Below, piece by piece: positions 1-6,712 of a stretch of DNA of 11,373 nucleotides; positions within the stretch are counted from its first letter, which is position 1; each line of letters opens with the position of its first letter. A program made the translations under genes and the position numbers. The stretch is from positions 1-11,373 of the forward strand of contig JAPLWT010000056.1 of assembly GCA_026396455.1 (NCBI GenBank). The letters run 5' to 3'. The notes below the pieces were generated by a model. It did not search any database, was not told where the DNA came from, and saw only the letters and a list, made by a program, of their open reading frames with translations. The stretch is from Microcaldota archaeon (GTDB lineage Archaea; Micrarchaeota; Micrarchaeia; Burarchaeales; Fermentimicrarchaeaceae).

Positions 1-2
1 CG

Positions 3-230
3 AAGAAGGAGGCAATGGCCATTTCAAAAGAAAAGGAGAAGTCGGCGAAGACAATCGAGAAGCTGGCGAAGAGGATAAGCGAGATGGAAGCAAAGAAGGC
101 TGCGGATAAAGCAAAGGAAGTCACAGATAAGGCAAAAAAAGTTGCAGATAAGGCAAAGAAAGCCGCAGATAAGCCAAAGAAAGCGGAAAAGAAAGACAAA
201 AAAGTCAAGAGAAAGGGGAAGAAGAAATAG
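3..230 (+). CDS. Lys/Ala-rich repeat protein, C-terminal part (left-truncated)
   Basis: The frame is open to the left edge (codons for KKEA precede the first ATG at 15), so this is probably the tail of a longer protein rather than a complete 71-residue one. A GGAGG lies at 8-12, only 2 bases before the ATG, which is too close for a convincing start. Counting from the ATG, residues 29-56 are four 7-residue repeats of the type (A/V)(A/T)DKAKK, encoded by four 21-bp DNA repeats at 99-182. The remainder is almost all Lys, Ala, Glu and Asp and ends in a poly-basic KRKGKKK. Such tails resemble histone H1-like or nucleic-acid-binding extensions of archaeal proteins; that function is an inference from composition only. 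No globular domain is visible. T-rich sequence at 246-257 could end its transcript. Confidence 0.55.
   Translation, partial: KKEAMAISKEKEKSAKTIEKLAKRISEMEAKKAADKAKEVTDKAKKVADKAKKAADKPKKAEKKDKKVKRKGKKK
99..182 (+). repeat. Four tandem 21-bp repeats encoding a Lys/Ala heptad
   Basis: Units at 99-119, 120-140, 141-161 and 162-182 are each close to g(t/c)(t/c)gcagataaggcaaaga. They are in frame with the coding sequence and give AADKAKE, VTDKAKK, VADKAKK and AADKPKK. Being a multiple of three, the unit can gain or lose copies without breaking the frame. Confidence 0.85.
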
Positions 231-245
231 GCGGGATTAGGATTG

Positions 246-257
246 CTTTTATTTTTT
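246..257 (+). terminator. T-rich candidate terminator after the Lys/Ala-rich gene
   Basis: The sequence cttttattttttgg begins 15 bases after the stop at 228-230. Oligo-T runs without a needed hairpin end transcription in many archaea. It lies inside the 3' end of the opposing gene, so it may simply be coding sequence (Lys codons on the other strand). Confidence 0.35.
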
Positions 258-929
258 GGAATTACCCTTCTTTGATTTTTTGGGAGTACTCTTCTTTGCG
301 GGGGTCTGGATGGTGTATATTGCTCTCCATTTATTTATCTTTAATTCTATATCTTTCCAACGCCCGGGGTTTTCCTTTTTTAGGAGACATATTTTACACT
401 TATAATACAAAAAAGCGAAAAAGGTCCATGCTACTGCCCACGACCAGAAGATAGTCTGCTCATTTTTCGCTAAATCAAAATAAGTGATAATCCGTGGAAT
501 AATAAATGGGGAGGAGACCGATGTTGTGTAGAATGAAACTAATGTTAGATAAAACAAAAGAAAAGTATAGATGGGTATATTAAAAGCCATAGAGTCGTAA
601 GTCAGTTTCTGTATTAAATCTACTCCCTCTTCTTCACTTAATCCATTTATCATCTCACGATTATTATGGATGTATACCAAGATATCTTTTTCAAAAGATT
701 TAATAGCGAGTAGCGATCCAAGTAAAAAGAATGGGAAGGAAAACACTGCAGATAAAAAAACAAACGTGAGAAAATCAAGTTTTAGAGTGGAAGGGAGGAG
801 AATCTTATCATTAAAAGCTAGTAGGTAAGTGGCTCCTGGTATTATTAGGGAGAGGGGGATGAAAATAGCATAAAGAATCTGCTCTCTTGTTAAGTCTTTT
901 AAGTTTTTTAAATCTCCTAGAATGCCCAT
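249..929 (-). CDS. Membrane protein of unknown function with basic C-terminal tail
   Basis: I do not recognise the family. From the ATG at 929 the protein has 226 residues. Hydrophobic segments near 19-38, 53-77, 117-145 and 159-177 suggest about four membrane spans. A charged loop at 78-112 separates the first and second pairs, and the last 25 residues are strongly basic (KKSTPKKSKKGNSKK). I prefer the ATG at 929 over an upstream TTG at 956 because GGTGG (minus strand, 937-941) sits 7 bases before it, and the TATA box at 961-970 would start transcription near 939, after the TTG. Base composition is clearly more AT-rich than in the metabolic genes to the right, like its divergent neighbour at 1007, which hints at a shared origin or transfer. 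Function cannot be assigned. Confidence 0.75.
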   Translation of the reverse strand: MGILGDLKNLKDLTREQILYAIFIPLSLIIPGATYLLAFNDKILLPSTLKLDFLTFVFLSAVFSFPFFLLGSLLAIKSFEKDILVYIHNNREMINGLSEEEGVDLIQKLTYDSMAFNIPIYTFLLFYLTLVSFYTTSVSSPFIIPRIITYFDLAKNEQTIFWSWAVAWTFFAFLYYKCKICLLKKENPGRWKDIELKINKWRAIYTIQTPAKKSTPKKSKKGNSKK

Positions 930-956
930 TATAAGTCCACCATAGTTATTATGCAA

Positions 957-972
957 CTCTTTTATATTTAAT
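957..972. promoter_or_regulatory. Shared TATA box between two divergent membrane-protein genes
   Basis: TTTATATTTA at 961-970 reads as a TATA box on both strands (TAAATATAAA on minus). At the archaeal spacing of about 25-27 bases it predicts a plus-strand start near 992, just before the GAGGAG of the 1007 gene, and a minus-strand start near 939, just before the GGTGG of the 929 gene. No second AT-rich box is evident in the gap, so one site probably serves both directions, or two overlapping sites do. Confidence 0.55.
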
Positions 973-1006
973 ACAGTAATAGTAAGTAAGAGGAAGAGGA
1001 GATAGT

Positions 1007-2101
1007 TTGAGCATTGAACAGACAGTATTTAATCTAGAAATTTTCAATTCTTTCGGAGCGTATATACTTTTAGTCTTAATTCTATTCCCAGGGTTTATGG
1101 TTGTTAAAATAATTGGCAATAGGTATTCTAACCCATTATTTTCTATAATTAAACAATCAGTTAAAAAACAGGGTGGTATCGGAAAAAAAGAAAAAATAAT
1201 TCTGGATATAGTAGCCTATCTTATATTCGGAGTGATTCTTTTATTTTTTATCGTCTCATTAGTATACTTTTTATCTACGATTATCCCGTCGCTTAATAAT
1301 ACCAAAAAACCCGGCTCGGGCTATGAGGTGTTGTCCCTTATAAGTTCAATTGAGTATACAGCCATAGTTCTGCTATATATACGCAAGAAAAGTAAAATCA
1401 ATTTCGTTATAGATTTTACAGTCTGCTTACTAGTAATAAGTAACCTACTTAAATTTGCAATAATCGAGAATATAACTAATCCTGCTATCTTAATACCGGT
1501 ATTTCTTATAATCCTAGATGAAGAAATATCTCAAGTGATAAGAACGGTTAAAATGATAAGAAAGGTTAATATGTCTTATTTAATCAGCAAAAAGTTACCT
1601 GATGTAATAAGAAAAGATAATTTTATTCTTATTCTTAAAAATTATGCAGGATTATTTAGAAAAAAATTATGCAGGATTAAATTTAGAAAAAAACTTTATA
1701 GGTGGTTGCAGGTATGGTTACCCGAATTTGGGGGAGGCATAACCCTTATTACCGCCATTTCAATGATTTTTTATATCTATCTTGCGTTCCAACCTTTTTC
1801 TCCAAATATAGATATTAGACAATCATTTGAGAATACTTCTACTATCAATGTTAAAACATTCGACCTTTATGTATTCAACAATGGGGAAAGCCCTGTTTTT
1901 ATTACAGAAATAAGAGTTAAAGATGGTTTGATAAATAATTCAAGCCCTTTTATATTACCGACTTCCCAAATTTTAGCCGGACATAATTATACAACCTTCA
2001 ATCTGAATTATACACAACAGGTAGAAAATACTAATTTTGACACAATAGAAATTGTCGGTTCTGCCAACTTACCGAAGTCTTTCAAAATTGTATGGAATTA
2101 G
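1007..2101 (+). CDS. Polytopic membrane protein with C-terminal extracytoplasmic domain
   Basis: The family is not recognised. The start is TTG at 1007, supported by GAGGAG at 996-1001 with a 5-base spacer; no closer ATG gives a sensible protein. The 364 residues show hydrophobic segments near 16-37, 66-93, 109-125, 132-153 and 159-170, then a basic, Lys/Arg-rich loop (about 175-237, probably cytoplasmic) and a last span at 243-262. Residues 265-364 are polar, beta-rich and carry several N-glycosylation sequons (NTS, NSS, NYT twice), consistent with a small beta-sandwich domain outside the cell. The gene is AT-rich like its divergent neighbour ending at 929. A role as a surface or envelope component is plausible, but nothing in the sequence names a function. 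A short imperfect direct repeat lies in the basic loop. Confidence 0.75.
   Translation: MSIEQTVFNLEIFNSFGAYILLVLILFPGFMVVKIIGNRYSNPLFSIIKQSVKKQGGIGKKEKIILDIVAYLIFGVILLFFIVSLVYFLSTIIPSLNNTKKPGSGYEVLSLISSIEYTAIVLLYIRKKSKINFVIDFTVCLLVISNLLKFAIIENITNPAILIPVFLIILDEEISQVIRTVKMIRKVNMSYLISKKLPDVIRKDNFILILKNYAGLFRKKLCRIKFRKKLYRWLQVWLPEFGGGITLITAISMIFYIYLAFQPFSPNIDIRQSFENTSTINVKTFDLYVFNNGESPVFITEIRVKDGLINNSSPFILPTSQILAGHNYTTFNLNYTQQVENTNFDTIEIVGSANLPKSFKIVWN
1637..1693 (+). repeat. Imperfect direct repeat inside the membrane-protein gene
   Basis: The string attatgcagg occurs at 1641-1650 and again at 1666-1675 (offset 25), and tttagaaaaaa occurs at 1655 and 1682 (offset 27, a multiple of three). The copies differ by a 2-base insertion. 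The second half gives FRKKL twice in the protein. It looks like a small tandem duplication later tuned to keep the frame. Confidence 0.6.
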
Positions 2102-2157
2102 TATTCAGCCAAACGCCAAATCAATCGCCATGTAAATTTACTCATCAAACAGACAAA

Positions 2158-2772
2158 TTAGGTATAATACATCATCCAGAAAATCCGTAAAAACGCCATC
2201 CGTCTCCGTCTGAGCCGGCAAAATGTGGGAAAACAGGCAGGAAAAAGTTGCGTTTTCCACTTTTTATCTTCCTTGTCCAAATTAGGAAGTCGCCCTTCAT
2301 AGTATTTTATGTTGCTAGCCGTTACAGGGGCTGACTTTCTATGCAGATCCCACATGAATCCAGAGCATGCTGTTAATATCAGAGCGATAGACGCGAAAGC
2401 AATGCTCTTATCCACAAGAGCGGTGTATAGCGTCAAAGCGCCCATCCCCACGGCAGTGCCCCCAGTCACCCACTTCAGCCACTTATCCGTCTTTTCCGTT
2501 TCCTTTAGACTATCAATCTTCTCCTGACATTCCTTCTTCTCCTTCTGGACGCCCTCAATCAGCTCTCCCAGGAGTTCCTTCATCCGTTCCTTGTTTTTGT
2601 CGACTCTTTCGCTTCCTGCTTTGGGCTCCTTCGCCGTCTTGAGTGGAGGCACTTCTTTTATCTTCTTTCCTATATCGCCTCTTGCTTCCTTCCCTGTATC
2701 GATTGCGTCCCCTTTCGCATTTTTGTCTACGCTCGTTGTTCCTTCACCCTGCACGATTGTTACCTTAACCAT
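2158..2772 (-). CDS. Coiled-coil/two-span membrane protein of unknown function
   Basis: No family recognised. The start at 2772 is well supported: AGGTGGTGA precedes the ATG with a 4-base spacer and a TATA box TTTAAATA lies about 35 bases upstream. Residues 1-60 are polar and low in complexity, 56-100 form a charged helix likely to be a coiled coil, and two hydrophobic segments at about 102-120 and 124-143 look like a membrane hairpin. A charged stretch at 153-175 follows. The last 30 residues change character abruptly to hydrophobic and Arg-rich (FCRLRRRRMAFLR), which suggests that the true C-terminus lies in another frame. One alternative frame runs on to a stop at 2138 and would end in LYLICLFDE. 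The gene shares its leader sequence with the unrelated-looking gene starting at 3351. Confidence 0.7.
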   Translation of the reverse strand: MVKVTIVQGEGTTSVDKNAKGDAIDTGKEARGDIGKKIKEVPPLKTAKEPKAGSERVDKNKERMKELLGELIEGVQKEKKECQEKIDSLKETEKTDKWLKWVTGGTAVGMGALTLYTALVDKSIAFASIALILTACSGFMWDLHRKSAPVTASNIKYYEGRLPNLDKEDKKWKTQLFPACFPTFCRLRRRRMAFLRIFWMMYYT

Positions 2773-2811
2773 AAGTTCACCACCTAAAATTGCTCATTTT
2801 TGATATTTAAA
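2773..2811 (-). promoter_or_regulatory. Promoter/leader copy A: TATA box, conserved leader, GGTGGTGA SD
   Basis: Read on the minus strand this is TTTAAATATC, then AAAAATGAGC, then AATTTTAGGTGGTGAACTT directly before the ATG. It matches copy B at 3352-3389 almost base for base, apart from changes just after the TATA box and around the SD. TTTAAATA acts as the TATA box; a transcript would start roughly at or just after the ATGAGC stretch and carry the SD. Confidence 0.7.
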
Positions 2812-2829
2812 ACAGCCCCAACAGGAACC

Positions 2830-3351
2830 TCACAGTTTGGAAGTATCATTTGCAATTTTCTTCAGCGTACCGACTTGTTTCTTTCTGATTTTCTCCACCA
2901 TATCGATGTTTTTGAAAAGTTTACGCTCCTGTGCCTCGCTTAATCCTCTACGAGCCTTCTCCTCAAGGAATTCCTTCACGTCGGCTCCAGTTGCCGTGAT
3001 ATCCAAAGTTGTATCCTTAACTCTAATCTTGCCGGTAAATTTACCCTGCTCATTAAAACCGATAGTAACTCGTTCATACTTCTCCGGATCGTAGAGAGAT
3101 TTTTCATACCTCACTACTATGTCGCCTAGCCCCTGCTCTTCCGGATCCAGCCGGCGTTTAGCCCCAGCACTCACTATGATCTGGTCAGACCCCCGTTCAA
3201 GCCCCCCAATGCCGTACCAGCAATTAACATCTAGCTTCCGCATTTTAATACCCGCAATTGTGCCAGCCATCCTCTCCTTGCTCTCGGGACCGTGTTTCCT
3301 AATCTCATCAGTAATGTTCTTCTTGTCTTTATCTATCACTTTTTCTGCCAT
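2830..3351 (-). CDS. Small soluble protein of unknown function
   Basis: No family recognised. From the ATG at 3351 the protein is 173 residues. The ATG at 3375 would add eight residues (MSNLIGEL), but it lies within the conserved promoter/leader, at or upstream of the expected transcript start. AGGTGAACTT immediately before 3351 is a proper SD shared with the neighbouring gene. The chain has no membrane span or signal peptide. A charged N-terminal helix (1-30) is followed by a probable beta-rich core (about 38-120, with CWYGIGGLERG and repeated TGK/RVKDTTLDI strands) and a highly charged helical C-terminus (125-173). It is separated from the next minus-strand gene by 57 bases that hold the second copy of the same leader, so the two are likely co-regulated but separately transcribed. 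Confidence 0.7.
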   Translation of the reverse strand: MAEKVIDKDKKNITDEIRKHGPESKERMAGTIAGIKMRKLDVNCWYGIGGLERGSDQIIVSAGAKRRLDPEEQGLGDIVVRYEKSLYDPEKYERVTIGFNEQGKFTGKIRVKDTTLDITATGADVKEFLEEKARRGLSEAQERKLFKNIDMVEKIRKKQVGTLKKIANDTSKL

Positions 3352-3389
3352 AAGTTCACCTATCAAATTGCTCATTTTAAGTATTTAAA
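3352..3389 (-). promoter_or_regulatory. Promoter/leader copy B: TATA box, conserved leader, GGTGA SD
   Basis: On the minus strand: TTTAAATACT, TAAAATGAGC, then AATTTGATAGGTGAACTT before the ATG at 3351. It is the near-duplicate of copy A (2773-2811). It decides the start of the 3351 gene and rules against the ATG at 3375, which is part of the conserved ATGAGC. Confidence 0.7.
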
Positions 3390-3410
3390 GTGTATAGATA
3401 ATTACAAAAT

Positions 3411-5108
3411 TTAAGGATTCGTCAATATGAATGTCATCTTCTTCTCGTCATCCAGTATGCAGAACCCGTAGCGGACGAACTGTATCGCGCTGCCCTTCCT
3501 CAGGTTCCTGCATTCCTGCTCGCAGTACCCCTCATCAATCCTGAGGCTGTCATTGTTGAATTTTTCTCCTGTGAACAGTTCCGAGGGAACTAGAATCTGT
3601 GCCTTCACGTGCTTGTCTGTGACCCACTGAAGCTTCTTCTCCTCCATTCCTTCATTTCCTAGGAATTCCCCCTTAAGGGTTTTGCCTTTCTCGACAAGCT
3701 TGACATTGCACAAGTCCAGCAGCCTGAACCTGTCCTCCTTCTTCAGCTTCTCCGCGTCTGATTTGCTTATGAAGAACTTCCCGGTTATCTCGAGCGTCCT
3801 CTCGCCAAGGTTCTCAGCCGGATGCTTCTTCAGCTTCATCTCCCCCTTTTTCACTCCATCGACAACCAGCTCGACAGGGTCTTTCACGAAGAAGTACCTT
3901 GGAGCTTTGGGGTCGAGCAGCTTCCTGTTCTCTGTCAGGAGCGCATCTATTGAAGGCTCGCTCTCCACCTTGCTCAGACCGAAGCTCAGGACGAAATTCC
4001 TTATTGCTTCAGGCAGTATCCCACGCCTCTTCAGACCACGCAGTGTCGGCATTCTGGGGTCGTCCCAGCCTGAGACCTTTTTCTCATCAAGCAGGGGCTT
4101 CAGCAGCCTCTTGCTCAGCGGGATTCCTTTTATGGTGAGCCTTGAGAAATCGTATACAAGCGGCTTCCTCATCCCAAGCTTCTCTATTATCCGGTAGTAC
4201 AGCTCATCCCTCAGCTCATACTCCTTGCTCCTCAGAGCATGGGTGACTCCGTCCAAGGAGTCGGCTATGCTAACCTCAAAATCATATGTCGGCCAGACAG
4301 AGTATTTCTTGCCCTGCCTGTAGTGCTCGGCAGTTGATATCCTGAACAGCGTGGGGTCGCGCATCACAGTGTTGGCTGAATCCGGCTCTGCAGCCAGCCT
4401 GAGGACTGCATCGCCCTTCTCGTATTTTCCTGCAAGCATCCTGTCCCATGCATCCATGTTGCTCTCAATGCTGTTGGAGCGGCAACCGCAGCTCTTGCCA
4501 AGCTTCCTGAGCTCGTTTATCCTCTCCTTCTCGCAGCTGCATACATAGGCGTCGCCTTGCATTATGAGCTGCCTTGCGAGCTTGTAGAACTCCGGCATCT
4601 TGTCTGATGAGTATAACTCCTTCCCGAACTTCATGCCAAGCCATTCCAGATCCTCCTTTATGGCAGCAACAAATTCCCCCCTCTCCTTATCCGGGTTCGT
4701 ATCATCAAAGCGCAGCAGGCACTTGCCTTCGTATTCTCTTGCAGCCTCATACGAGAGGAAAGCTGCCTTGGCATGCCCAAGGTGAGCAAAGCCGTTGGGC
4801 TCGGGAAGGAACCTTGTGACAACCTTTCCCTTCTCCCCATCCTCTAGGGTGATTCTCCTCTCCTCTTCCTTCTTCTCCTCAAATGTGAACTTCTCCATCT
4901 CCTTCTCAATCTGCTCCTTCTTCAGCTTGTTGACTTTCGCGATGACTTGGGAAATGACTTTCATGGTTGCCTTCATGTCTGCCTTTGCTTCGGGAACTTC
5001 TGCTATGACCTTGCCTACAACCGCTCCGACCTGTGCCTTGCCGTAGTCGCTCGCATTCTTCAGGGCATGCTTGTATGCCACTTCCTCAACACCCAGTTTT
5101 CCACCCAT
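3411..5108 (-). CDS. gltX: Glutamyl-tRNA synthetase, archaeal type
   Basis: Charges tRNA-Glu with glutamate in the cytoplasm; in archaea this enzyme type often also supplies Glu-tRNA-Gln for amidation. The 565 residues match the archaeal/eukaryal GlxRS architecture. Residues 1-95 are a helical N-terminal extension. The class I signature HLGH is at 109-112 within a Rossmann fold (TRFLPEPNGFAHLGHAKAAF region), and the KMSKS-equivalent is LSKR at 331-334 (IKGIPLSKRLL). From about 395 onward the chain is beta-rich, like the GlnRS-type anticodon-binding barrels rather than the helical bacterial domain. CxC at 190-192 and CGC at 207-209 probably form a zinc site. The start at 5108 has AAAGGTGA upstream (spacer ATTAAT). 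Mevalonate kinase ends only 23 bases upstream, so the two are probably co-transcribed. Confidence 0.96.
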   Translation of the reverse strand: MGGKLGVEEVAYKHALKNASDYGKAQVGAVVGKVIAEVPEAKADMKATMKVISQVIAKVNKLKKEQIEKEMEKFTFEEKKEEERRITLEDGEKGKVVTRFLPEPNGFAHLGHAKAAFLSYEAAREYEGKCLLRFDDTNPDKERGEFVAAIKEDLEWLGMKFGKELYSSDKMPEFYKLARQLIMQGDAYVCSCEKERINELRKLGKSCGCRSNSIESNMDAWDRMLAGKYEKGDAVLRLAAEPDSANTVMRDPTLFRISTAEHYRQGKKYSVWPTYDFEVSIADSLDGVTHALRSKEYELRDELYYRIIEKLGMRKPLVYDFSRLTIKGIPLSKRLLKPLLDEKKVSGWDDPRMPTLRGLKRRGILPEAIRNFVLSFGLSKVESEPSIDALLTENRKLLDPKAPRYFFVKDPVELVVDGVKKGEMKLKKHPAENLGERTLEITGKFFISKSDAEKLKKEDRFRLLDLCNVKLVEKGKTLKGEFLGNEGMEEKKLQWVTDKHVKAQILVPSELFTGEKFNNDSLRIDEGYCEQECRNLRKGSAIQFVRYGFCILDDEKKMTFILTNP

Positions 5109-5131
5109 ATTAATTCACCTTTGACATTCGG

Positions 5132-6121
5132 CTATTCGGCACCTCTTGCCCCCAGCACAGTTTCGAAAGAATCGTAACCCATGCGCTTGTAAAGATGCGT
5201 GAACTTCTCTGGTTTTTCTGCCAGGATTATCACGCACCCGCCTCCGCCTGCACCCGTTATCTTGGCCCCGAATGCTCCGTTCTCCAGCGCAGTTTCTATT
5301 ATCCTGTCCATCTGAGGAGTGGACAAGCCAAGGTCAGAAAAGCACTGCTGTGCAGCATTCATGTTCTTGCCAAGCTTTTTGAAGTCCGAGGCTTTCAATG
5401 CCTTTATGCCGCTCAAGGCGGTTTCCTGCATCCTGTCGAATATTCCATCGACCTCATTCCTGCTCTTCCTGTACCTTTCCGCAACCCTTTTTATCATCTG
5501 ACCAGTGTCCTTTTGCGAGCCGGTGTTGACAACAAGCATCGGTACCTCAGCCTTTATATTTAATGGCTTGACTCCCTCCTCCCTCCTGAATGATATGTAG
5601 CCGCCGAATGTGCATGTGCTGGCGTCAAGCCCGCTAGGGTTGCCATGCACCACCTTGTCGCCAAGGTTTGAAAGCTCGGCAAGCTGCTTTTTGCCAAGCC
5701 CGCCATGGAAGAAATTATTCAGCTCTGCAGACAGGGATGTGAAGACAGCCGCACTTGAGCCTAGCCCGGAATTTCGCGGCACTTCCGAGTGGATTGAGAC
5801 ATCCACTGCAGTGAAGCCGAACTCGCAGAAGAACTCCCCCAGTATTATCTTGTATGGCGAGAAGATGTCCCTCCTTGCCTTTGCAAGGCCCTCCATGTCG
5901 TCTCTTTCTATCATGCCCTTTAATTCCGCATAAGTTTTCAAAACTTCGTTGAAAGTGAACCTTCCCTTCCTTCGCAAATCCGCCAGTTTGATTGTTATTC
6001 CGTCCTTGGCCTTAGTAAGCTTGCAGAAAGCTCTCCTGTTGAACGCAGCGGAGAGGGCTAGCCTGTTGTAGACAACCGCGTGCTCCCCGAAGAGCTTGAG
6101 GCTGCCTGGTGCTGATGCCAT
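5132..6121 (-). CDS. mvk: Mevalonate kinase
   Basis: Phosphorylates mevalonate with ATP, an early step of the mevalonate route to archaeal isoprenoid lipids. The 329 residues are close to the usual archaeal length. GHMP-kinase motifs appear in order: motif 1 at 4-18 (APGSLKLFGEHAVVY), the ATP-binding glycine loop at 115-124 (PRNSGLGSSA), the HGNPSGLDAS stretch at 159-168 with the probable catalytic Asp166, and motif 3 at 286-295 (AKITGAGGGG). The PGK lysine of the animal enzymes is a serine here (Ser7), with Lys9 two places on. The start is ATG 6121: an upstream extension to 6223 would run through the promoter. No SD precedes the ATG, and the TATA box at 6141-6150 is centred about 25 bases upstream, so the transcript is probably leaderless. 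Glutamyl-tRNA synthetase follows in the same operon. Confidence 0.93.
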   Translation of the reverse strand: MASAPGSLKLFGEHAVVYNRLALSAAFNRRAFCKLTKAKDGITIKLADLRRKGRFTFNEVLKTYAELKGMIERDDMEGLAKARRDIFSPYKIILGEFFCEFGFTAVDVSIHSEVPRNSGLGSSAAVFTSLSAELNNFFHGGLGKKQLAELSNLGDKVVHGNPSGLDASTCTFGGYISFRREEGVKPLNIKAEVPMLVVNTGSQKDTGQMIKRVAERYRKSRNEVDGIFDRMQETALSGIKALKASDFKKLGKNMNAAQQCFSDLGLSTPQMDRIIETALENGAFGAKITGAGGGGCVIILAEKPEKFTHLYKRMGYDSFETVLGARGAE

Positions 6122-6140
6122 GGAATAGATTATGCAGTGA

Positions 6141-6154
6141 ATATTAATATAATT
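6141..6154. promoter_or_regulatory. Shared palindromic TATA box between mvk and the nitroreductase gene
   Basis: ATATTAATAT at 6141-6150 is a perfect palindrome, extended to TAATT on the right. On minus it is centred 25 bases from the mvk ATG, predicting a leaderless mRNA. On plus it predicts a start near 6172, leaving a short leader with AAAGGTG at 6178-6184. Confidence 0.6.
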
Positions 6155-6190
6155 GGATTTGTATTCATATGTAAGTGAAAGGTGTATCCC

Positions 6191-6712
6191 ATGGAGTTCT
6201 TCGAAGTGCTGAGAAGCAGGCATTCAATAAGAAAGTTCAAGGAGGAGGAACTGGAAGAAGAGAAACTCCAGAAAATTCTGGAGGCTGCCAACTCGGCTCC
6301 ATCTGCCGGTGACCTGCAGGCATACGAGATAGTTGTTGTCAAGGACAAGGAAAGAAAGGGGAAGCTTGCGAGCGCTGCATACGAGCAGGAATCTGTAGCC
6401 CACGCTCCAGTCGTACTGGTTTTCGTCACCCATCCAGAGAGGTCGTCAGGGAAATACAGTAGAAGAGGAGCAGAGCTGTACTGCCTGCAGGATGCGGCAA
6501 TAGCATGCGCTTACGCACAGCTCGCAACTGCTGCACTTGGACTGAGTTGCGTGTGGGTTGGAGCTTTTGACGAGAGCGAGGTTGCAAAAGCCGTGAATGC
6601 GGAGGGGAATTCCAAGCCAGTTTCAATGCTTCCGATAGGATACGCGGATGAGCAACCCAGAGTCACTCGGAGAAGGGAGCTTGACAAGCTCGTCCATAAG
6701 GAGAAGCTCTGA
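6191..6712 (+). CDS. Nitroreductase-family FMN flavoprotein
   Basis: Probably an FMN-dependent NAD(P)H oxidoreductase of the nitroreductase superfamily; the natural substrate cannot be read from the sequence. From ATG 6191 it has 173 residues, the length of the short single-domain members. Visible signatures are RSRHSIRKF at 8-16 (FMN phosphate binding), SAPSAGDLQAYEIVVV at 35-50, the helix DAAIACAYAQLATAALGLSC (101-120) followed by VWVGAF, and the C-terminal LPIGYADEQPR (147-157). The GTG at 6182 in the same frame is part of the SD AAAGGTG (6178-6184), so ATG 6191 with a 6-base spacer is the start. It is divergent from mvk and its last 50 bases overlap the end of the opposing M20 gene. Subfamily assignment (for example to BluB-like or F420-type relatives) would be a guess. 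Confidence 0.88.
   Translation: MEFFEVLRSRHSIRKFKEEELEEEKLQKILEAANSAPSAGDLQAYEIVVVKDKERKGKLASAAYEQESVAHAPVVLVFVTHPERSSGKYSRRGAELYCLQDAAIACAYAQLATAALGLSCVWVGAFDESEVAKAVNAEGNSKPVSMLPIGYADEQPRVTRRRELDKLVHKEKL

Noticed and set aside
99..182. CRISPR-like array
   Set aside because: The 21-bp repeats are contiguous with no spacers and are in frame within a coding sequence.
930..956. TTG start at 956 for the minus-strand membrane protein
   Set aside because: It has no SD and lies upstream of the expected transcript start; ATG 929 has GGTGG.
1637..1693. Insertion-site target duplication of a mobile element
   Set aside because: The two copies are adjacent with nothing between them and no transposase or terminal inverted repeats nearby; a small tandem duplication is the simpler reading.
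3352..3375. ATG at 3375 as start of the small soluble protein
   Set aside because: It is part of a leader that is also conserved in front of the gene at 2772, where it is not coding.
3682..5046. Several plus-strand open frames opposite the glutamyl-tRNA synthetase gene
   Set aside because: They are antisense shadows with Ser/Phe/Leu-rich, low-information translations and no SD; the minus frame holds a complete enzyme.
6182..6190. GTG start at 6182 for the nitroreductase
   Set aside because: That GTG is part of the SD AAAGGTG; the ATG at 6191 is correctly spaced and begins with the usual family N-terminus.
5132..6223. Longer mevalonate kinase starting at 6223
   Set aside because: The extra 34 residues run through the TATA box and into the divergent nitroreductase gene, lack any family pattern, and the family's motif 1 begins right after the ATG at 6121.
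6130..6429. Minus-strand open frames opposite the nitroreductase gene
   Set aside because: Ser/Leu-rich antisense translations with no family features, and they run across the mvk promoter.
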